From NCBI GenBank assembly GCA_050261415.1, contig JBLNDG010000241.1:1-37220 (forward strand): DNA of 37,220 nucleotides, given 5' to 3'. Below are positions 11,701-19,302 of the stretch, in pieces. How positions within the stretch are numbered: position 1 is the first letter of the stretch; the number at the start of each line of letters is the position of its first letter. The position numbers were made by a program, and so were the translations under genes. The notes below the pieces were generated by a model. The model was not told the origin of the DNA. It was given only the letters and a program-made list of their open reading frames with translations, and ran no database searches. This DNA is from JBLNDG01 sp050261415 (lineage in GTDB: Bacteria; Bacillota; Clostridia; Lutisporales; Lutisporaceae).

Positions 11701-14426
11701 TCAAAGGACTACAAGTAGACGTGGTACTTCTGAATGAGGATGAGAGCAGCTATAGCCAACCGCTGTTCAACATGCTTCAGGATCTGGTTTCTGTCAGCCA
11801 TGCGAGGGATATAAGGGAAAGACCTGGTGGAGTTTTTATAAAGCAAGGGAATACAATGAGCGAGGATGATAAACTTCTGCTTATGGCAGCTGCAAGATTG
11901 GTGCTGAAAGGTAATTGTGGTTCATTATCTGTACAGGTCAAAATAAAGAATAATGTAAATGCCTTTGAATATAAGCTTTGGAGGGAAAAGCCTAAAAAAT
12001 ATCCTCAGCCTGAGTCAAAGCCGCTTGAATTGCAATATTTCAATGGCTATGGAGGCTTTACTGAGGATGGAAAAGAATATGTCATTAAATTGACGGATGG
12101 TCTTAATACACCGCTGCCATGGATAAATGTTGTTTCAAACAGAAAATTCGGCTTCTTTATCACAGAATCAGGAGCTTCTACTACCTGGTCGGAAAACAGC
12201 AGGGAAAACAAGCTGACACCATGGTCCAATGATCCGGTTACCGATACCTCAGGAGAAATATTATATATGAGGGATGAAGATACCGGGGAAATATGGACAA
12301 TAACACCACAACCCTTAAGGGATGAAAATCAATACATAATTAAGCATGGCTTCGGATATTCCATCTTTGAGCATTCCTGCAAGGGCATTGAGCACGAGCT
12401 TGTTGAATTCGTGCCTGTCAACGATACACTGAAAATCTGCATAGTCAGGCTAAAAAATGCAGGCAGCAAAAAAAGGTATTTGTCTGCAACCTACTTTATG
12501 AGACCTGTATTGGGTGTAAATGTGCAAGACACATTACAGCACGTATATACAGAATTGCACAACAATGAAACAATAACCATCAGAAATAACTATAACAGCG
12601 ATTTTCCTGGTAGAATAGCCTTTCTCAACTGCTCTGCGGAAGATACGTATTTTACGGGAGACAGGCGTGAATTCCTTGGTAATGCAGGCAGCATAAAGCA
12701 CCCTGAAGCGTTAAGGCTTGAAAAGCTGTCCAACGTTACCGGCGCCGGTTATGACCCTTGTGCCTGCATTCAAGCTAAAATAGAAATGAAGCCCAAGGAG
12801 CAAAGAGATATTGTTTTTCTGCTGGGAGAAGTAAAAAGCCTTGAAGAAGTTAACCATCTTACCTCTAAATATAAAAACATAAAAGAAGCTTACAAAGCCC
12901 TTGAGGAAGTAAAGACTTACTGGGATAAACTACTTGGAAGCATAAAGGTTTCAACTCCTGATAAAACAATGGACCTGATGCTTAACGGATGGTTGTTGTA
13001 TCAGACGATTTGCTGCAGAATGTGGGCAAGAACGGCTTTTTACCAATCCGGTGGCGCTTATGGCTTCAGGGACCAGCTGCAGGACTCAATGGCTGTATTA
13101 AACACAGTACCGGAGCTTGCAAAAAAACAATTGCTATTTCATGCTGCACACCAGTTTCCTGAAGGTGATGTGCTGCACTGGTGGCATCCGGGTACCAATA
13201 AAGGTGTAAGGACAAGATTTTCGGATGACCTTTTGTGGCTGCCTTTTGTCCTAATTGAATATTTAAAACTGACTGAGGATTTCAGAATACTGGATGAGGA
13301 AGCCCTGTTCATTGAAGGAGACGTGCTTAAAGAGGGAGAAGATGAGAAGTATAGCAGGCCATCGGTATCAGATATAAAATCAACAATTTATGACCATTGC
13401 ATAAGGGCAATAGAAAAAGCACTGAAATTTGGACATCACGGGATACCGCTTATGGGGTCGGGGGATTGGAATGATGGGATGAATACTGTAGGCAACAAAG
13501 GAAAAGGCGAAAGTGTATGGCTTGGCTGGTTCCTATACAGTATATTGAGCAATTTTATCGGAATATGCAGGCAAAAAAATGATGATAATAAAGCTGAACG
13601 CTACGAAAACATTGCAAAGGAAATTGCAAAGTCTCTGGAAGAGAACGCCTGGGATGGCAACTGGTACAGGAGGGCATATTTCGATAACGGTTTACCCCTG
13701 GGTTCAGCCGAAAATACCGAATGCAAGATTGATTCCCTCGCTCAGACCTGGGCGGTTATATCCCAGGCAGGCAATCCAGATAGGATAAAGGAAGCTCTGA
13801 AATCCCTTGAACAATATCTAATAAGAAAGGATGAAGGATTGATTCTGCTCCTTACACCGCCCTTTGACGATGGTGACCTGCGGCCGGGCTACATCAAAGG
13901 ATATTTGCCGGGAGTCAGGGAAAATGGAGGGCAATACACCCATGCAGCGGTCTGGGTTGTAATGGCGTATGCATTATTAGGTTACGGAGATAAGGCATGG
14001 GAACTGTATAATATGTTAAATCCCATAAATCATTCAAATACCACTTATGAGGCTGTAAGGTACAAGGCGGAGCCTTACGTAATGGCGGCAGACATATATG
14101 CAGTTCATCCTCATGTAGGGCGCGGAGGCTGGACCTGGTACACAGGAGCTGCCGGGTGGATGTATAATGTAGCATTGCAGTATATATTAGGATTCAATAA
14201 GAGAGGCGGCAAGCTGCTTATAAATCCATGCATACCGAGAGAATGGAAAGATTTTTACATAAATTATAATTATAAAAGCACAATATATAACATAGCGGTA
14301 AGCAATCCCAACAAAGTGACAAAAGGGGTCAGCCAGTTGAAATTTGATGGAAAAGCGTTACAAGATAATGAAATACTGCTTGTTGATGATGGAGCAGAGC
14401 ACAATATAGAGGTAATAATGGGTTAA
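5790..14426 (+). CDS. Cyclic beta-1,2-glucan synthase (NdvB/ChvB/Cgs-type, GT84-GH94)
   Basis: A giant inner-membrane enzyme (about 2880 aa; proteobacterial Cgs proteins are about 2830-2870) that polymerises glucose from UDP-glucose into beta-1,2-glucan and cyclises it. The sequence shows one N-terminal membrane span, then pairs of spans near residues 412-464, 826-867 and 951-987. The GT84 domain has DAD (628-630), HDLIEG (741-746) and the RLHRWVRGDWQ motif (about 773-783). A glycoamylase-like middle domain carries MAHHQGM (about 1526), which belongs to the cyclising part in characterised enzymes. The C-terminal GH94 phosphorylase-like domain has FRDQLQD (about 2429) and GDWNDGMN (2558-2565) with its catalytic-type Asp; it would set ring size. 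All modules look intact. The start is ambiguous: an in-frame TTG at 5775 and GTG at 5778 have no well-spaced ribosome site, whereas the TTG at 5790 has GGTGAG 7 bases upstream. It directly follows the nucleotidyltransferase gene, a likely sugar-nucleotide supplier. No glucan exporter gene of the ChvA type is seen nearby. Confidence 0.94.
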   Translation: METRVYMIYLAILAAVALAAFLSRKLLYFMDRDEPEVYDAILNAEELEQHAVEIARKHVVGKRARVSYSLETRMNKNFRFITSVYKNLNEYMNDVKRVTPAAEWLLDNFYIVEEQVKEIRQNLSRQYYYQLPSLKTGTLKGYPRVYAIALELVSHTDGRFDDKLLISFVSAYQSQSLLSSGELWAIPIMIRMALIEHIRHVCEGIMQSQQQWYKAEKLADLLLSHRDKKPEELLAIAKENTKHLEIITPSYGEHLLNRLKKHGLEIVPIIHYLDERLSEQHTTSETITHLEHKEQAARQVSMGNSITSLRFLSTLDWKEIFEGLSQVEQILRQDPDGTYNNMDFSSRDFYRHEVEKISKKYKVSEIQVAKKLIECAKEFEKHFGYFLFRDKKYLLISKLGHEKKQFFTQTFKYLTPIVIITAAIVSALLYYSYAHGTTNVLFLLLAAIVVLIPASDIAVSIVNWVAVHIKPPAFLPKLELKEGIPDEARTVVVMPTLIADEKRAVKLLENLEEYYLANREKNIYFILLGDFKDSSEEVMDSDSRIISAASGKVEELNKKYSTNEDIFFLFHRKRLYNKSQGRWMGWERKRGALYELNEFLLGSKRNSFEFIEGDTRHLKNITYVITIDADTKLTMETAKKLIGTILHPLNRAVIDKKNGIVKEGYGLLQPRISVDIISANASAFSRIFAGKSGIDIYTNAVSDVYQDYFAEGIYTGKGIYEVSIFQIILREAIPENTVLSHDLIEGSYVRTGLVTDIELIDGYPSRYSSHSMRLHRWVRGDWQLIGWLFRKVRNSKGKLVDNPLPVITKWKIFDNLRRSLVAPSEAILFLLSLCIFPGSALVWFLFALLTAVFPIFINIADVIADKYESKLGEKSAYPVIEKMKISLCQSFLTLIFIPHQAYLMLDAIIRSITRVFITRKNMLEWVTAADMEKGLKNTHGGYWERMWVSPVFALFIMVFSIWFSREAIVPAIIMALFWAAAPSFAYWVSRSDKKGYPVVSSEDITELRKISRKTWSFFEDFVSALDNYLPPDNYQENPPNGIAHRTSPTNIGLLLVSIMSARDMGYICTIDMLDRINKTIATIEKLKKWKGHLYNWYDTVTLEVLRPNYISTVDSGNFIGYLMTLKQGLLEYLKRPLIDKSLLEGLKDTALLVNEECNQPALNLDILNSALSSDGLKPSEWNRILALMLEWNVQKRPRWGFKLYKSASSFINEINDNMAWLKVVNDMPELMHIPEIEEVIERVNVSCSLEQYKEILDNCSLLVEELIKNAGKDGIEGLKRLKDSLSFSSNKCGRIVEAFHNIISRVENLIDNMNFLPLYDSRRKLFSIGYNEEEEQMTKSYYDLLASEARQASFIAIARGEIKKEHWFMLNRTLTSVEGHKGLLSWTGTMFEYLMPLLIMNDYENTLLNETYNFVVRCQIDYGRKRKVPWGVSESGYYSFDFRLNYQYKAFGIPALGLKRGLKNDTVIAPYATILALLVSPYEAIKNIIYLKNEGMDSPYGFYEAIDYTPERLKRGTKSSIVKSFMAHHQGMAFLAMNSFINGKIMQERFHRDAVIKSAEILLQEKVPSKVIFAKDYKERIEPFEEAQKEDVEYTTVLGLNNNILPEVHILSNGDYSVMITDNGSGYSKYKDTAVTRWREDSILNNSGMFFYIQDVESGGKWSNTLNPCNVFPGKYKVVFSQDKVSFNRTDGDIDTQTELIISPEDDIEIRRITLTNHGQQAKVIEVTSYSETVLTSQSADVAHPAFSNLFIKTEYMPKYNALLAVRRPREETGKPLWMFHSLTVDSEILGGVQYETDRAKFIGRGYDLCKPSALEPNRPLSNTVGPVLDPILSLRCRIRLQPGQTVKLNFIMGVAESKEKTALVAEKYHETASVERAFELAWTRSQVEMRYLNFRKEEIELYRRMMSQIIYLSPLRRKHENAIKGNRRGQQGLWSYGISGDLPIVLVELSKADEIELVKEVLKAHEYWRIKGLQVDVVLLNEDESSYSQPLFNMLQDLVSVSHARDIRERPGGVFIKQGNTMSEDDKLLLMAAARLVLKGNCGSLSVQVKIKNNVNAFEYKLWREKPKKYPQPESKPLELQYFNGYGGFTEDGKEYVIKLTDGLNTPLPWINVVSNRKFGFFITESGASTTWSENSRENKLTPWSNDPVTDTSGEILYMRDEDTGEIWTITPQPLRDENQYIIKHGFGYSIFEHSCKGIEHELVEFVPVNDTLKICIVRLKNAGSKKRYLSATYFMRPVLGVNVQDTLQHVYTELHNNETITIRNNYNSDFPGRIAFLNCSAEDTYFTGDRREFLGNAGSIKHPEALRLEKLSNVTGAGYDPCACIQAKIEMKPKEQRDIVFLLGEVKSLEEVNHLTSKYKNIKEAYKALEEVKTYWDKLLGSIKVSTPDKTMDLMLNGWLLYQTICCRMWARTAFYQSGGAYGFRDQLQDSMAVLNTVPELAKKQLLFHAAHQFPEGDVLHWWHPGTNKGVRTRFSDDLLWLPFVLIEYLKLTEDFRILDEEALFIEGDVLKEGEDEKYSRPSVSDIKSTIYDHCIRAIEKALKFGHHGIPLMGSGDWNDGMNTVGNKGKGESVWLGWFLYSILSNFIGICRQKNDDNKAERYENIAKEIAKSLEENAWDGNWYRRAYFDNGLPLGSAENTECKIDSLAQTWAVISQAGNPDRIKEALKSLEQYLIRKDEGLILLLTPPFDDGDLRPGYIKGYLPGVRENGGQYTHAAVWVVMAYALLGYGDKAWELYNMLNPINHSNTTYEAVRYKAEPYVMAADIYAVHPHVGRGGWTWYTGAAGWMYNVALQYILGFNKRGGKLLINPCIPREWKDFYINYNYKSTIYNIAVSNPNKVTKGVSQLKFDGKALQDNEILLVDDGAEHNIEVIMG

Positions 14427-14428
14427 AA

Positions 14429-14451
14429 GGAGGGCATAATTGTTGCCCTCC
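14429..14451 (+). terminator. Hairpin after the glucan synthase gene (weak terminator)
   Basis: A GGAGGGCA / TGCCCTCC stem (14429-14436 with 14444-14451) sits 3 bases past the stop codon. Only an A/T-mixed tract follows, so termination may be weak or the hairpin may protect the 3' end. Confidence 0.5.
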
Positions 14452-14496
14452 ATAATTAAAAATTGATTACAGATTGTTAAGGCATAAAACATTCCC

Positions 14497-14525
14497 TTGA
14501 AAAGAAACTACATCTTTACTATAAT
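14497..14525 (+). promoter_or_regulatory. sigma-A promoter of ireB
   Basis: TTGAAA (14497-14502), a 17-base spacer and a perfect TATAAT (14520-14525). Start of transcription is expected near 14532, only about 23 bases before the ireB start codon. Confidence 0.82.
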
Positions 14526-14554
14526 ATAGTTACAACCTACTGGGGGTGGAAAAA

Positions 14555-14812
14555 ATGAGCAATAATTTTGAAGACACCATGAAATTCAAAGTAGAAAAGG
14601 AAAAAAAGTATGAAGCTTCTGATATACTTTTATCCGTATACAGCGCACTTAAGGAAAAGGGCTACAACCCCATTTATCAGATTGTCGGGTATATACTGTC
14701 AGGTGACCCTACTTACATAACAAGTCATAACAACGCAAGAAGCCTCATAAAAAAACTGGAGAGGGACGAACTTCTGGAAGAATTGGTTAGGGCGTATGTT
14801 AACGAGAAATAG
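14555..14812 (+). CDS. ireB: IreB family regulatory protein (YrzL, DUF965)
   Basis: An 85-residue soluble protein of the IreB/UPF0297 family. The signature EKGYNPIYQIVGYILSGDP followed by RSLIKKLERDELLEELVR is clear. In Enterococcus faecalis IreB is phosphorylated by the Ser/Thr kinase IreK and affects cephalosporin resistance and envelope homeostasis; the role here is inferred. A GTG at 14546 is in frame but overlaps the ribosome site. GGGGGTGG (14542-14549) points to the ATG at 14555, which also gives the usual family N-terminus ending in TMKFK. In B. subtilis the gene lies between alaS and ruvX; here the glucan pair separates it from alaS and two genes separate it from ruvX. It probably heads an operon running to ruvX. 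Confidence 0.94.
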   Translation: MSNNFEDTMKFKVEKEKKYEASDILLSVYSALKEKGYNPIYQIVGYILSGDPTYITSHNNARSLIKKLERDELLEELVRAYVNEK

Positions 14813-14839
14813 ATAAACTTCTATGCAGGTGAGATTTAT

Positions 14840-16996
14840 TTGAGCAAAGTTATATTTGCTTTTTTTTCTTTTATAGCATGTATTACAGGATTATTAATCC
14901 CGGTATCAGGTGCATATCAATTCAGCCCTGAGTCAGAGCAGGAAGGGCTGAATAATAAAACGGTACTGGTCATAGTGGACTATGCTGATTTCATGGATTT
15001 AAAAAACTGTACTTTTGTAAACAAGTTGATGGATGAAAGTTATCTTGCTCTAATAAGCAACAGACAGTCCGGGAAATCAGGACAGGATAAATCAAAGCTT
15101 ATAATAGGCTCCGGAAAGAGACTGGAAATAGGCAACATAGTTCAGGAGGGCGGAAATTCCGAAAAAGCAAGGGAAGCTTACAGGCTGAACACAGAGAATC
15201 CTGCCCGTAAGGAAAATGTTTTATATACTGAAATAGTTGAACTAATAAACCAGAACATTAACAGCGGGTATGTGGGATATATAGGCTATCTGGGCAGCAT
15301 AGTAAAAGCGGGTAAAGGAAGTACATGCATACTTGGAAATTCTGATACGGACGAACGTAATAGAAGTGCAATACTTATTGCTATGGATGGTTCTGGGATT
15401 GTTGATTATGGCGAAGTTGACGGTGTATTGCTTCCGGACAGTGCCTTTCCATATGGCAAAAGAACTGATTATAATAAGCTGGTAGAATTGTACAAGCAGT
15501 TTCTGCCGGCTTCTTCTTTTATGGTGATAGACACCGGAGACATGGAGAGACTTGAGACAAAGCGGCAGAAAATCTATGAATGGATGTTCAACGGTTACAA
15601 GGAAGATACTCTGAAAAGAATTGATAATTTCATTGAAGAAATATATCGTAACGGCGGATTCAATAACTTAATGATCTTGTCAAGCTACCCGTCCAGAAGC
15701 AATTACTTAAAAAATGACAGGCTTACTCCGCTTATAGTTTACAACGGGAAAGGGAAGGGGCTGCTGCATTCTGACAGTACCAGACGTAACGGAATAGTGC
15801 TGAATACTGATCTGGCAGATTACATACTTGAGTGTACGGGATTTAACAATCAGAGTGTCATATCAGAAGTATATGAAGATAATCCCCTGGAATTCCTGAT
15901 AAACATTAATGCAAACATAGTGGGTGTGTCTGTTCTAAGGTTTCCGGTCCTAACTTTCTATGCCATATTTGTAATAGTATCTCTTGTATTTCTGCTTATT
16001 GTGCTGTTATATTCCAGACAAAAAAGGAACTATACTGCCATTAGGGGCGCAAGAATATTGTCATATTGTAATTTGATCATACCTTTTGTATTTTTGTATA
16101 TGCCTTTATTAGGGATTTTTAATGTGTACCGGTTTATAGCCGCCGCTTTTCTTCAAGCTGTACTCATTGCACTAATGTTAGATTTGCTGATATATGACGG
16201 GATAAAGAAGATAATTGTATTGACGCTTTTTTTAGTAATAGGTATGTCTGTAGATATAAGCTCCGGCAGCCTGCTAATCAAGCAATCTGTGCTCGGATAT
16301 GACCCTATTATTGGAGCGAGATTTTACGGAATTGGAAACGAGTATGCAGGAATATTCATAGGCAGTTCTTTGTTACTGTTGGGAAGTTTCCTTGAAATTG
16401 TCTCAGGAGCTCCTAAAAAAATATTTATAGTTTTATTCATGCTATTTTGCACTTTGATGCTTGGTTTTACAACCCTAGGGGCAAATTTTGGCGGTGCTTT
16501 GGCAGGCTTGACCGGTTATCTACTTGCATATTTTCTTACTTATGATATAGAATTTAATAGAAAGAATATTATGAATGCAGCAATTATAGCCGTGGCCTTT
16601 GCATTCAGCATGGCTGCGGCAGATTTGACGGGAATAACCAGCAAGTCGCATGTGGGAATCATTATTACAGATACGGGTGAGAACGGCTTCAGGGTTATAA
16701 TATCAACAGTCCGCAGAAAAATTGCCATGAACCTTAGGCTAATAAAATCTACTATATGGACAAAGGTATTGGTTTGCATAATACTGGCTATTGTATTCAC
16801 ATTTATAAAACCATTGAGGCTGACGGGTAAAGTATACAAAAGATATAAATATGTAAAGAATGCTTGGATAGCAGTTTCTGCGGCAAGTATAGCAGGATTT
16901 TTTGCAAATGATTCAGGTATAGTATTGGCGGCAACCGCAATGATATATGTAGGATTTACATTGCTGCCTGTCTGTATTGATTTAAAAGGGGATTAA
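14840..16996 (+). CDS. Polytopic membrane protein with an alkaline-phosphatase-like ectodomain (function unknown)
   Basis: A 718-residue protein with a signal-like N-terminal segment (about 1-25) and a large outer domain (about 26-360). About ten hydrophobic spans follow (about 365-715). The ectodomain end, LTPLIVYNGKGKG followed by GIVLNTDLADYILE, resembles the C-terminal part of the alkaline phosphatase/sulfatase superfamily. I do not see the superfamily's usual metal-binding Asp/His set, so it may be non-catalytic. The membrane part has YDPIIGARFYGIGNEYAG and, near the end, FANDSGIV. Proteins with this layout occur in clostridia without an assigned role; envelope polymer or lipid metabolism is only a guess. 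The TTG start is supported by AGGTGAG (14828-14834) 5 bases upstream. It lies 27 bases behind ireB, so co-transcription is likely. Confidence 0.8.
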   Translation: MSKVIFAFFSFIACITGLLIPVSGAYQFSPESEQEGLNNKTVLVIVDYADFMDLKNCTFVNKLMDESYLALISNRQSGKSGQDKSKLIIGSGKRLEIGNIVQEGGNSEKAREAYRLNTENPARKENVLYTEIVELINQNINSGYVGYIGYLGSIVKAGKGSTCILGNSDTDERNRSAILIAMDGSGIVDYGEVDGVLLPDSAFPYGKRTDYNKLVELYKQFLPASSFMVIDTGDMERLETKRQKIYEWMFNGYKEDTLKRIDNFIEEIYRNGGFNNLMILSSYPSRSNYLKNDRLTPLIVYNGKGKGLLHSDSTRRNGIVLNTDLADYILECTGFNNQSVISEVYEDNPLEFLININANIVGVSVLRFPVLTFYAIFVIVSLVFLLIVLLYSRQKRNYTAIRGARILSYCNLIIPFVFLYMPLLGIFNVYRFIAAAFLQAVLIALMLDLLIYDGIKKIIVLTLFLVIGMSVDISSGSLLIKQSVLGYDPIIGARFYGIGNEYAGIFIGSSLLLLGSFLEIVSGAPKKIFIVLFMLFCTLMLGFTTLGANFGGALAGLTGYLLAYFLTYDIEFNRKNIMNAAIIAVAFAFSMAAADLTGITSKSHVGIIITDTGENGFRVIISTVRRKIAMNLRLIKSTIWTKVLVCIILAIVFTFIKPLRLTGKVYKRYKYVKNAWIAVSAASIAGFFANDSGIVLAATAMIYVGFTLLPVCIDLKGD

Positions 16997-17004
16997 GAAT
17001 TATT

Positions 17005-17952
17005 ATGGATTACAGGGAATTGGGGAAAACAGGCTTGAAGGTATCGAGGTTATGCTTTGGCGGTTTGACAGTTGGGCCGCTGCAGGCAAAATTGGAACTG
17101 GAAGCCGGAGCTGGTGTTATAAGAAAAGCTTTTGATATGGGAGTCAATTTTATTGACACGGCAGAATTATACGGTACATACAATTATATAAGAGAGGCTT
17201 CAAAAGGAATAAGAAAAAAAATCATAATATCAACCAAATGTTATGCCTATGCAAAGGAAGGCGCTGAAGAGAGTCTTTTTAAGGCATTAAGGGAATTGAA
17301 TACTGATTATATTGATATTTTCTCGCTTCATGAACAGGAAAGCGAGCTTACTTTAAAAGGCCATGAAGAAGCAATTGAATACTTTATAAAGGCCAAAGAA
17401 AAGGGATATATGCGGAGCTTCGGGATTTCCACCCACGCAATTGCAGCCGTTAAAGCTGCTTTAAAACATAATGAGATAGAAGTAATACACCCAATTGTGA
17501 ACAAGAAGGGTTTGGGGATTATTGACGGAAATATTGATGAAATGCTTGAAGCAATTTCAGAAGCAAATAAAGCCGGTAAAGGGATATATTCCATGAAACC
17601 CCTGGGAGGAGGAAACCTGATAAGTGACAGCAGTGCTTGCTTCGATTTTGTTCTGAGAAACCCGGATATACATTCGGTAGCAGTGGGTATGCAAAGCCTT
17701 GAAGAAGTAATAAGCAATATCTGTACCTTTGAAAACAGGGAAGTACCGGAGGATATAAAGCTCAAGCTTATGAAAAAACAACGCAGGCTGATAGTTGATT
17801 TTTGGTGCATCGGCTGTGGTTCCTGTGAAAGAAAATGCAGTCACAATGCAATATCGGTAATAGAAGGAAAAGCTGTAGTAAACAGGGAGAAATGCGTGTT
17901 ATGCGGTTATTGCAGCAGCTGTTGTCCAGAGTTCTGTCTGAAAATAATATAA
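17005..17952 (+). CDS. Aldo/keto reductase with C-terminal 2x[4Fe-4S] ferredoxin domain
   Basis: Residues about 1-260 form an aldo/keto reductase barrel. It opens MDYRELGKTGLKVSRLCFGG and has FIDTAELYG with the catalytic-type Asp and Tyr. It continues with ISTKCYA, DIFSLHEQE and FGISTH. The last 50 residues carry two ferredoxin clusters, CIGCGSCERKC and CVLCGYCSSCCPEFC; the second has an extra Cys beside the usual four. This fusion is a known clostridial subfamily, probably an oxidoreductase linking NAD(P)H and iron-sulfur electron transfer. Its substrate cannot be told. It starts 8 bases after the membrane protein gene stop. An A4G4 ribosome site lies about 13 bases before the ATG, a long spacing. 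Confidence 0.9.
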   Translation: MDYRELGKTGLKVSRLCFGGLTVGPLQAKLELEAGAGVIRKAFDMGVNFIDTAELYGTYNYIREASKGIRKKIIISTKCYAYAKEGAEESLFKALRELNTDYIDIFSLHEQESELTLKGHEEAIEYFIKAKEKGYMRSFGISTHAIAAVKAALKHNEIEVIHPIVNKKGLGIIDGNIDEMLEAISEANKAGKGIYSMKPLGGGNLISDSSACFDFVLRNPDIHSVAVGMQSLEEVISNICTFENREVPEDIKLKLMKKQRRLIVDFWCIGCGSCERKCSHNAISVIEGKAVVNREKCVLCGYCSSCCPEFCLKII

Positions 17953-17974
17953 TTAATTACAAAGGAGCTAAACT

Positions 17975-18391
17975 ATGCGAATAATGGGTTTGGATGTCGG
18001 AGATGCTACTATAGGCGTAGCTGTGAGCGATGAACTTGGCCTTGTGGCTCATGGCATTACCACAATTAAAAGAAAAAGCCTAAATTATGATATCGATAGT
18101 TTAAAAAATATAATTTGTGAGAAAGATATAAAAAGGATAATCGTCGGACTGCCCAAAAATATGAATAACACTATAGGACCGAGAGGAGAAAAGACTATAG
18201 AGTTCGCAAACCTTTTGAAAGAAAAATTCAGCGAGCAGGAAATAGTCATGTGGGATGAAAGGTTAACGACCTGTGCTGCAGAAAGAACACTTCTTGAAGC
18301 AGATGTAAAAAGAAAAAACAGGAAAAAGGTAATTGACAAGTTGGCTGCAGTGCTTATATTGCAGGGCTACCTGGACATGATGAACAGGTGA
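17975..18391 (+). CDS. ruvX: Putative Holliday junction resolvase RuvX/YqgF
   Basis: A 138-residue RNase H-fold protein. The family motifs are present: MGLDVGDATIGVAVSD at the N-terminus, then IVGLPKNMNN, MWDERLTT and a C-terminal DKLAAVLILQGYLD. It is implicated in Holliday junction processing and, in E. coli, 16S rRNA 5' maturation. The first motif reads DATIG where many homologues have KRIG. A good AAAGGAG site precedes the ATG, and the gene lies 22 bases behind the aldo/keto reductase gene. Same position as B. subtilis yrrK, between ireB and yrzB. Confidence 0.94.
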   Translation: MRIMGLDVGDATIGVAVSDELGLVAHGITTIKRKSLNYDIDSLKNIICEKDIKRIIVGLPKNMNNTIGPRGEKTIEFANLLKEKFSEQEIVMWDERLTTCAAERTLLEADVKRKNRKKVIDKLAAVLILQGYLDMMNR

Positions 18392-18432
18392 TTGCATGGT
18401 TCTGGCTATCTAATTAAGGGCTATCGTTCATA

Positions 18433-18461
18433 TTGACACTTATTTGTCAGTAGGATAAAAT
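18433..18461 (+). promoter_or_regulatory. sigma-A promoter of the DUF1292 gene
   Basis: A perfect TTGACA (18433-18438), a 17-base spacer and TAAAAT (18456-18461). Confidence 0.82.
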
Positions 18462-18497
18462 AGCTTTATCTAGAATGAATTTGAGGTGATTATATTA

Positions 18498-18779
18498 ATG
18501 AGTGAAGAAATGGACTTAATCCTGCTGTATGATGAGGACGGTAATGAAACCGAATTCGAGGTAGTAGCTACTCTGGAAGTTGAAGAAAATGAATATGCAA
18601 TATTACTTCCGAGAGATGATGAAAGAGACCCTGATGCAGAAGAAGTCGATGAAGCTTATGTTTTAAGGATTGAACAGGATGAAAATGGAGAAGATATCTT
18701 AATAGGTATAGATGATGAAGAAGAACTCAACATGGTAATTGATGCATATGAAGAATTGGTAAAGGAAGAGTCAAATTAA
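18498..18779 (+). CDS. DUF1292 protein, YrzB family
   Basis: A 93-residue, strongly acidic protein of the DUF1292/YrzB family (B. subtilis YrzB is of similar length). It has the typical opening (ILLYDEDGNETEFEVVATLEVEENEYAILLP is the recognisable stretch, positions about 6-36) and a closing acidic ENGEDILIGIDDEEE. Its biochemical role is unknown; the gene is conserved beside ruvX. A GTG at 18486 is in frame, but it lies within the ribosome site GAGGTGAT (18483-18490), which is 7 bases from the ATG at 18498, so 18498 is chosen. It has its own promoter and terminator. Confidence 0.9.
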   Translation: MSEEMDLILLYDEDGNETEFEVVATLEVEENEYAILLPRDDERDPDAEEVDEAYVLRIEQDENGEDILIGIDDEEELNMVIDAYEELVKEESN

Positions 18780-18792
18780 AAAGATAACCGCT

Positions 18793-18844
18793 AAGCCGGT
18801 AATAGATTTGTGTTGTTTATTTCAAGTCTATTATCGGCTTTTGC
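18793..18844 (+). terminator. Intrinsic terminator of the DUF1292 gene
   Basis: An 18-bp stem with two G-U pairs (18793-18810 with 18823-18840), a 12-base loop and a short T run. A second small AGCT stem followed by eight T lies at 18870-18887 and may act as a back-up. Confidence 0.83.
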
Positions 18845-18997
18845 TATATAAAGATGCGAGCTAAAGAGCTTTTTTTTGCAAAAAATATTGCAAATTGGAC
18901 AAGTGGGTAACATTTTTGTACTGGCATAAATATTATTATATTAGGAACAAAGGATGATGACATGATTCCCAAATTATATTTTGAAGGGAGGGTTATT

Positions 18998-19261
18998 ATG
19001 AGCTATCAAGATGCAGATACAAGCAAATATGCAGAAGTTGAAAAGGAAATTGACGTTGAGAAGGAATTTGAAAAGGAAGAGCAAAAAAATACGCAAAAGC
19101 AGTTTAACAAGCAGATAAACTACAATCCTTTTACACAAAAAGTTGTTGTGAAGCAGATGCAAGGGCTGAAGGCCGAGAATGAATCCGAAAGCGAGGCAGA
19201 AGCAGAAGCAGAATCAAAAGCCAAAGCAAAAGCAGCCGAAGAAGAAAAAAAGAAATATTAG
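18998..19261 (+). CDS. Small charged repeat protein, tandem paralogue A (unknown function)
   Basis: An 87-residue protein I do not recognise. It has three parts: an acidic/lysine-rich head (EVEKEIDVEKEFEKEEQ), a less biased core (QKQFNKQINYNPFTQKVVVK), and a tail of low-complexity E/A/S/K repeats (SESEAEAEAESKAKAK) ending KKKY. The head and tail should be helical; there is no signal peptide, membrane span or cysteine. A frame-open ATG at 18962 exists, but GAAGGGAGGG (18983-18992) sits 5 bases before the ATG at 18998 and supports that start. The next gene encodes a clear paralogue. A structural or envelope/spore-associated role is conceivable but unsupported. Confidence 0.8.
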   Translation: MSYQDADTSKYAEVEKEIDVEKEFEKEEQKNTQKQFNKQINYNPFTQKVVVKQMQGLKAENESESEAEAEAESKAKAKAAEEEKKKY

Positions 19262-19302
19262 GGAAAGGAAAATTAGCAAAAAAAATAAAGGAGGGTTGAA
19301 TA

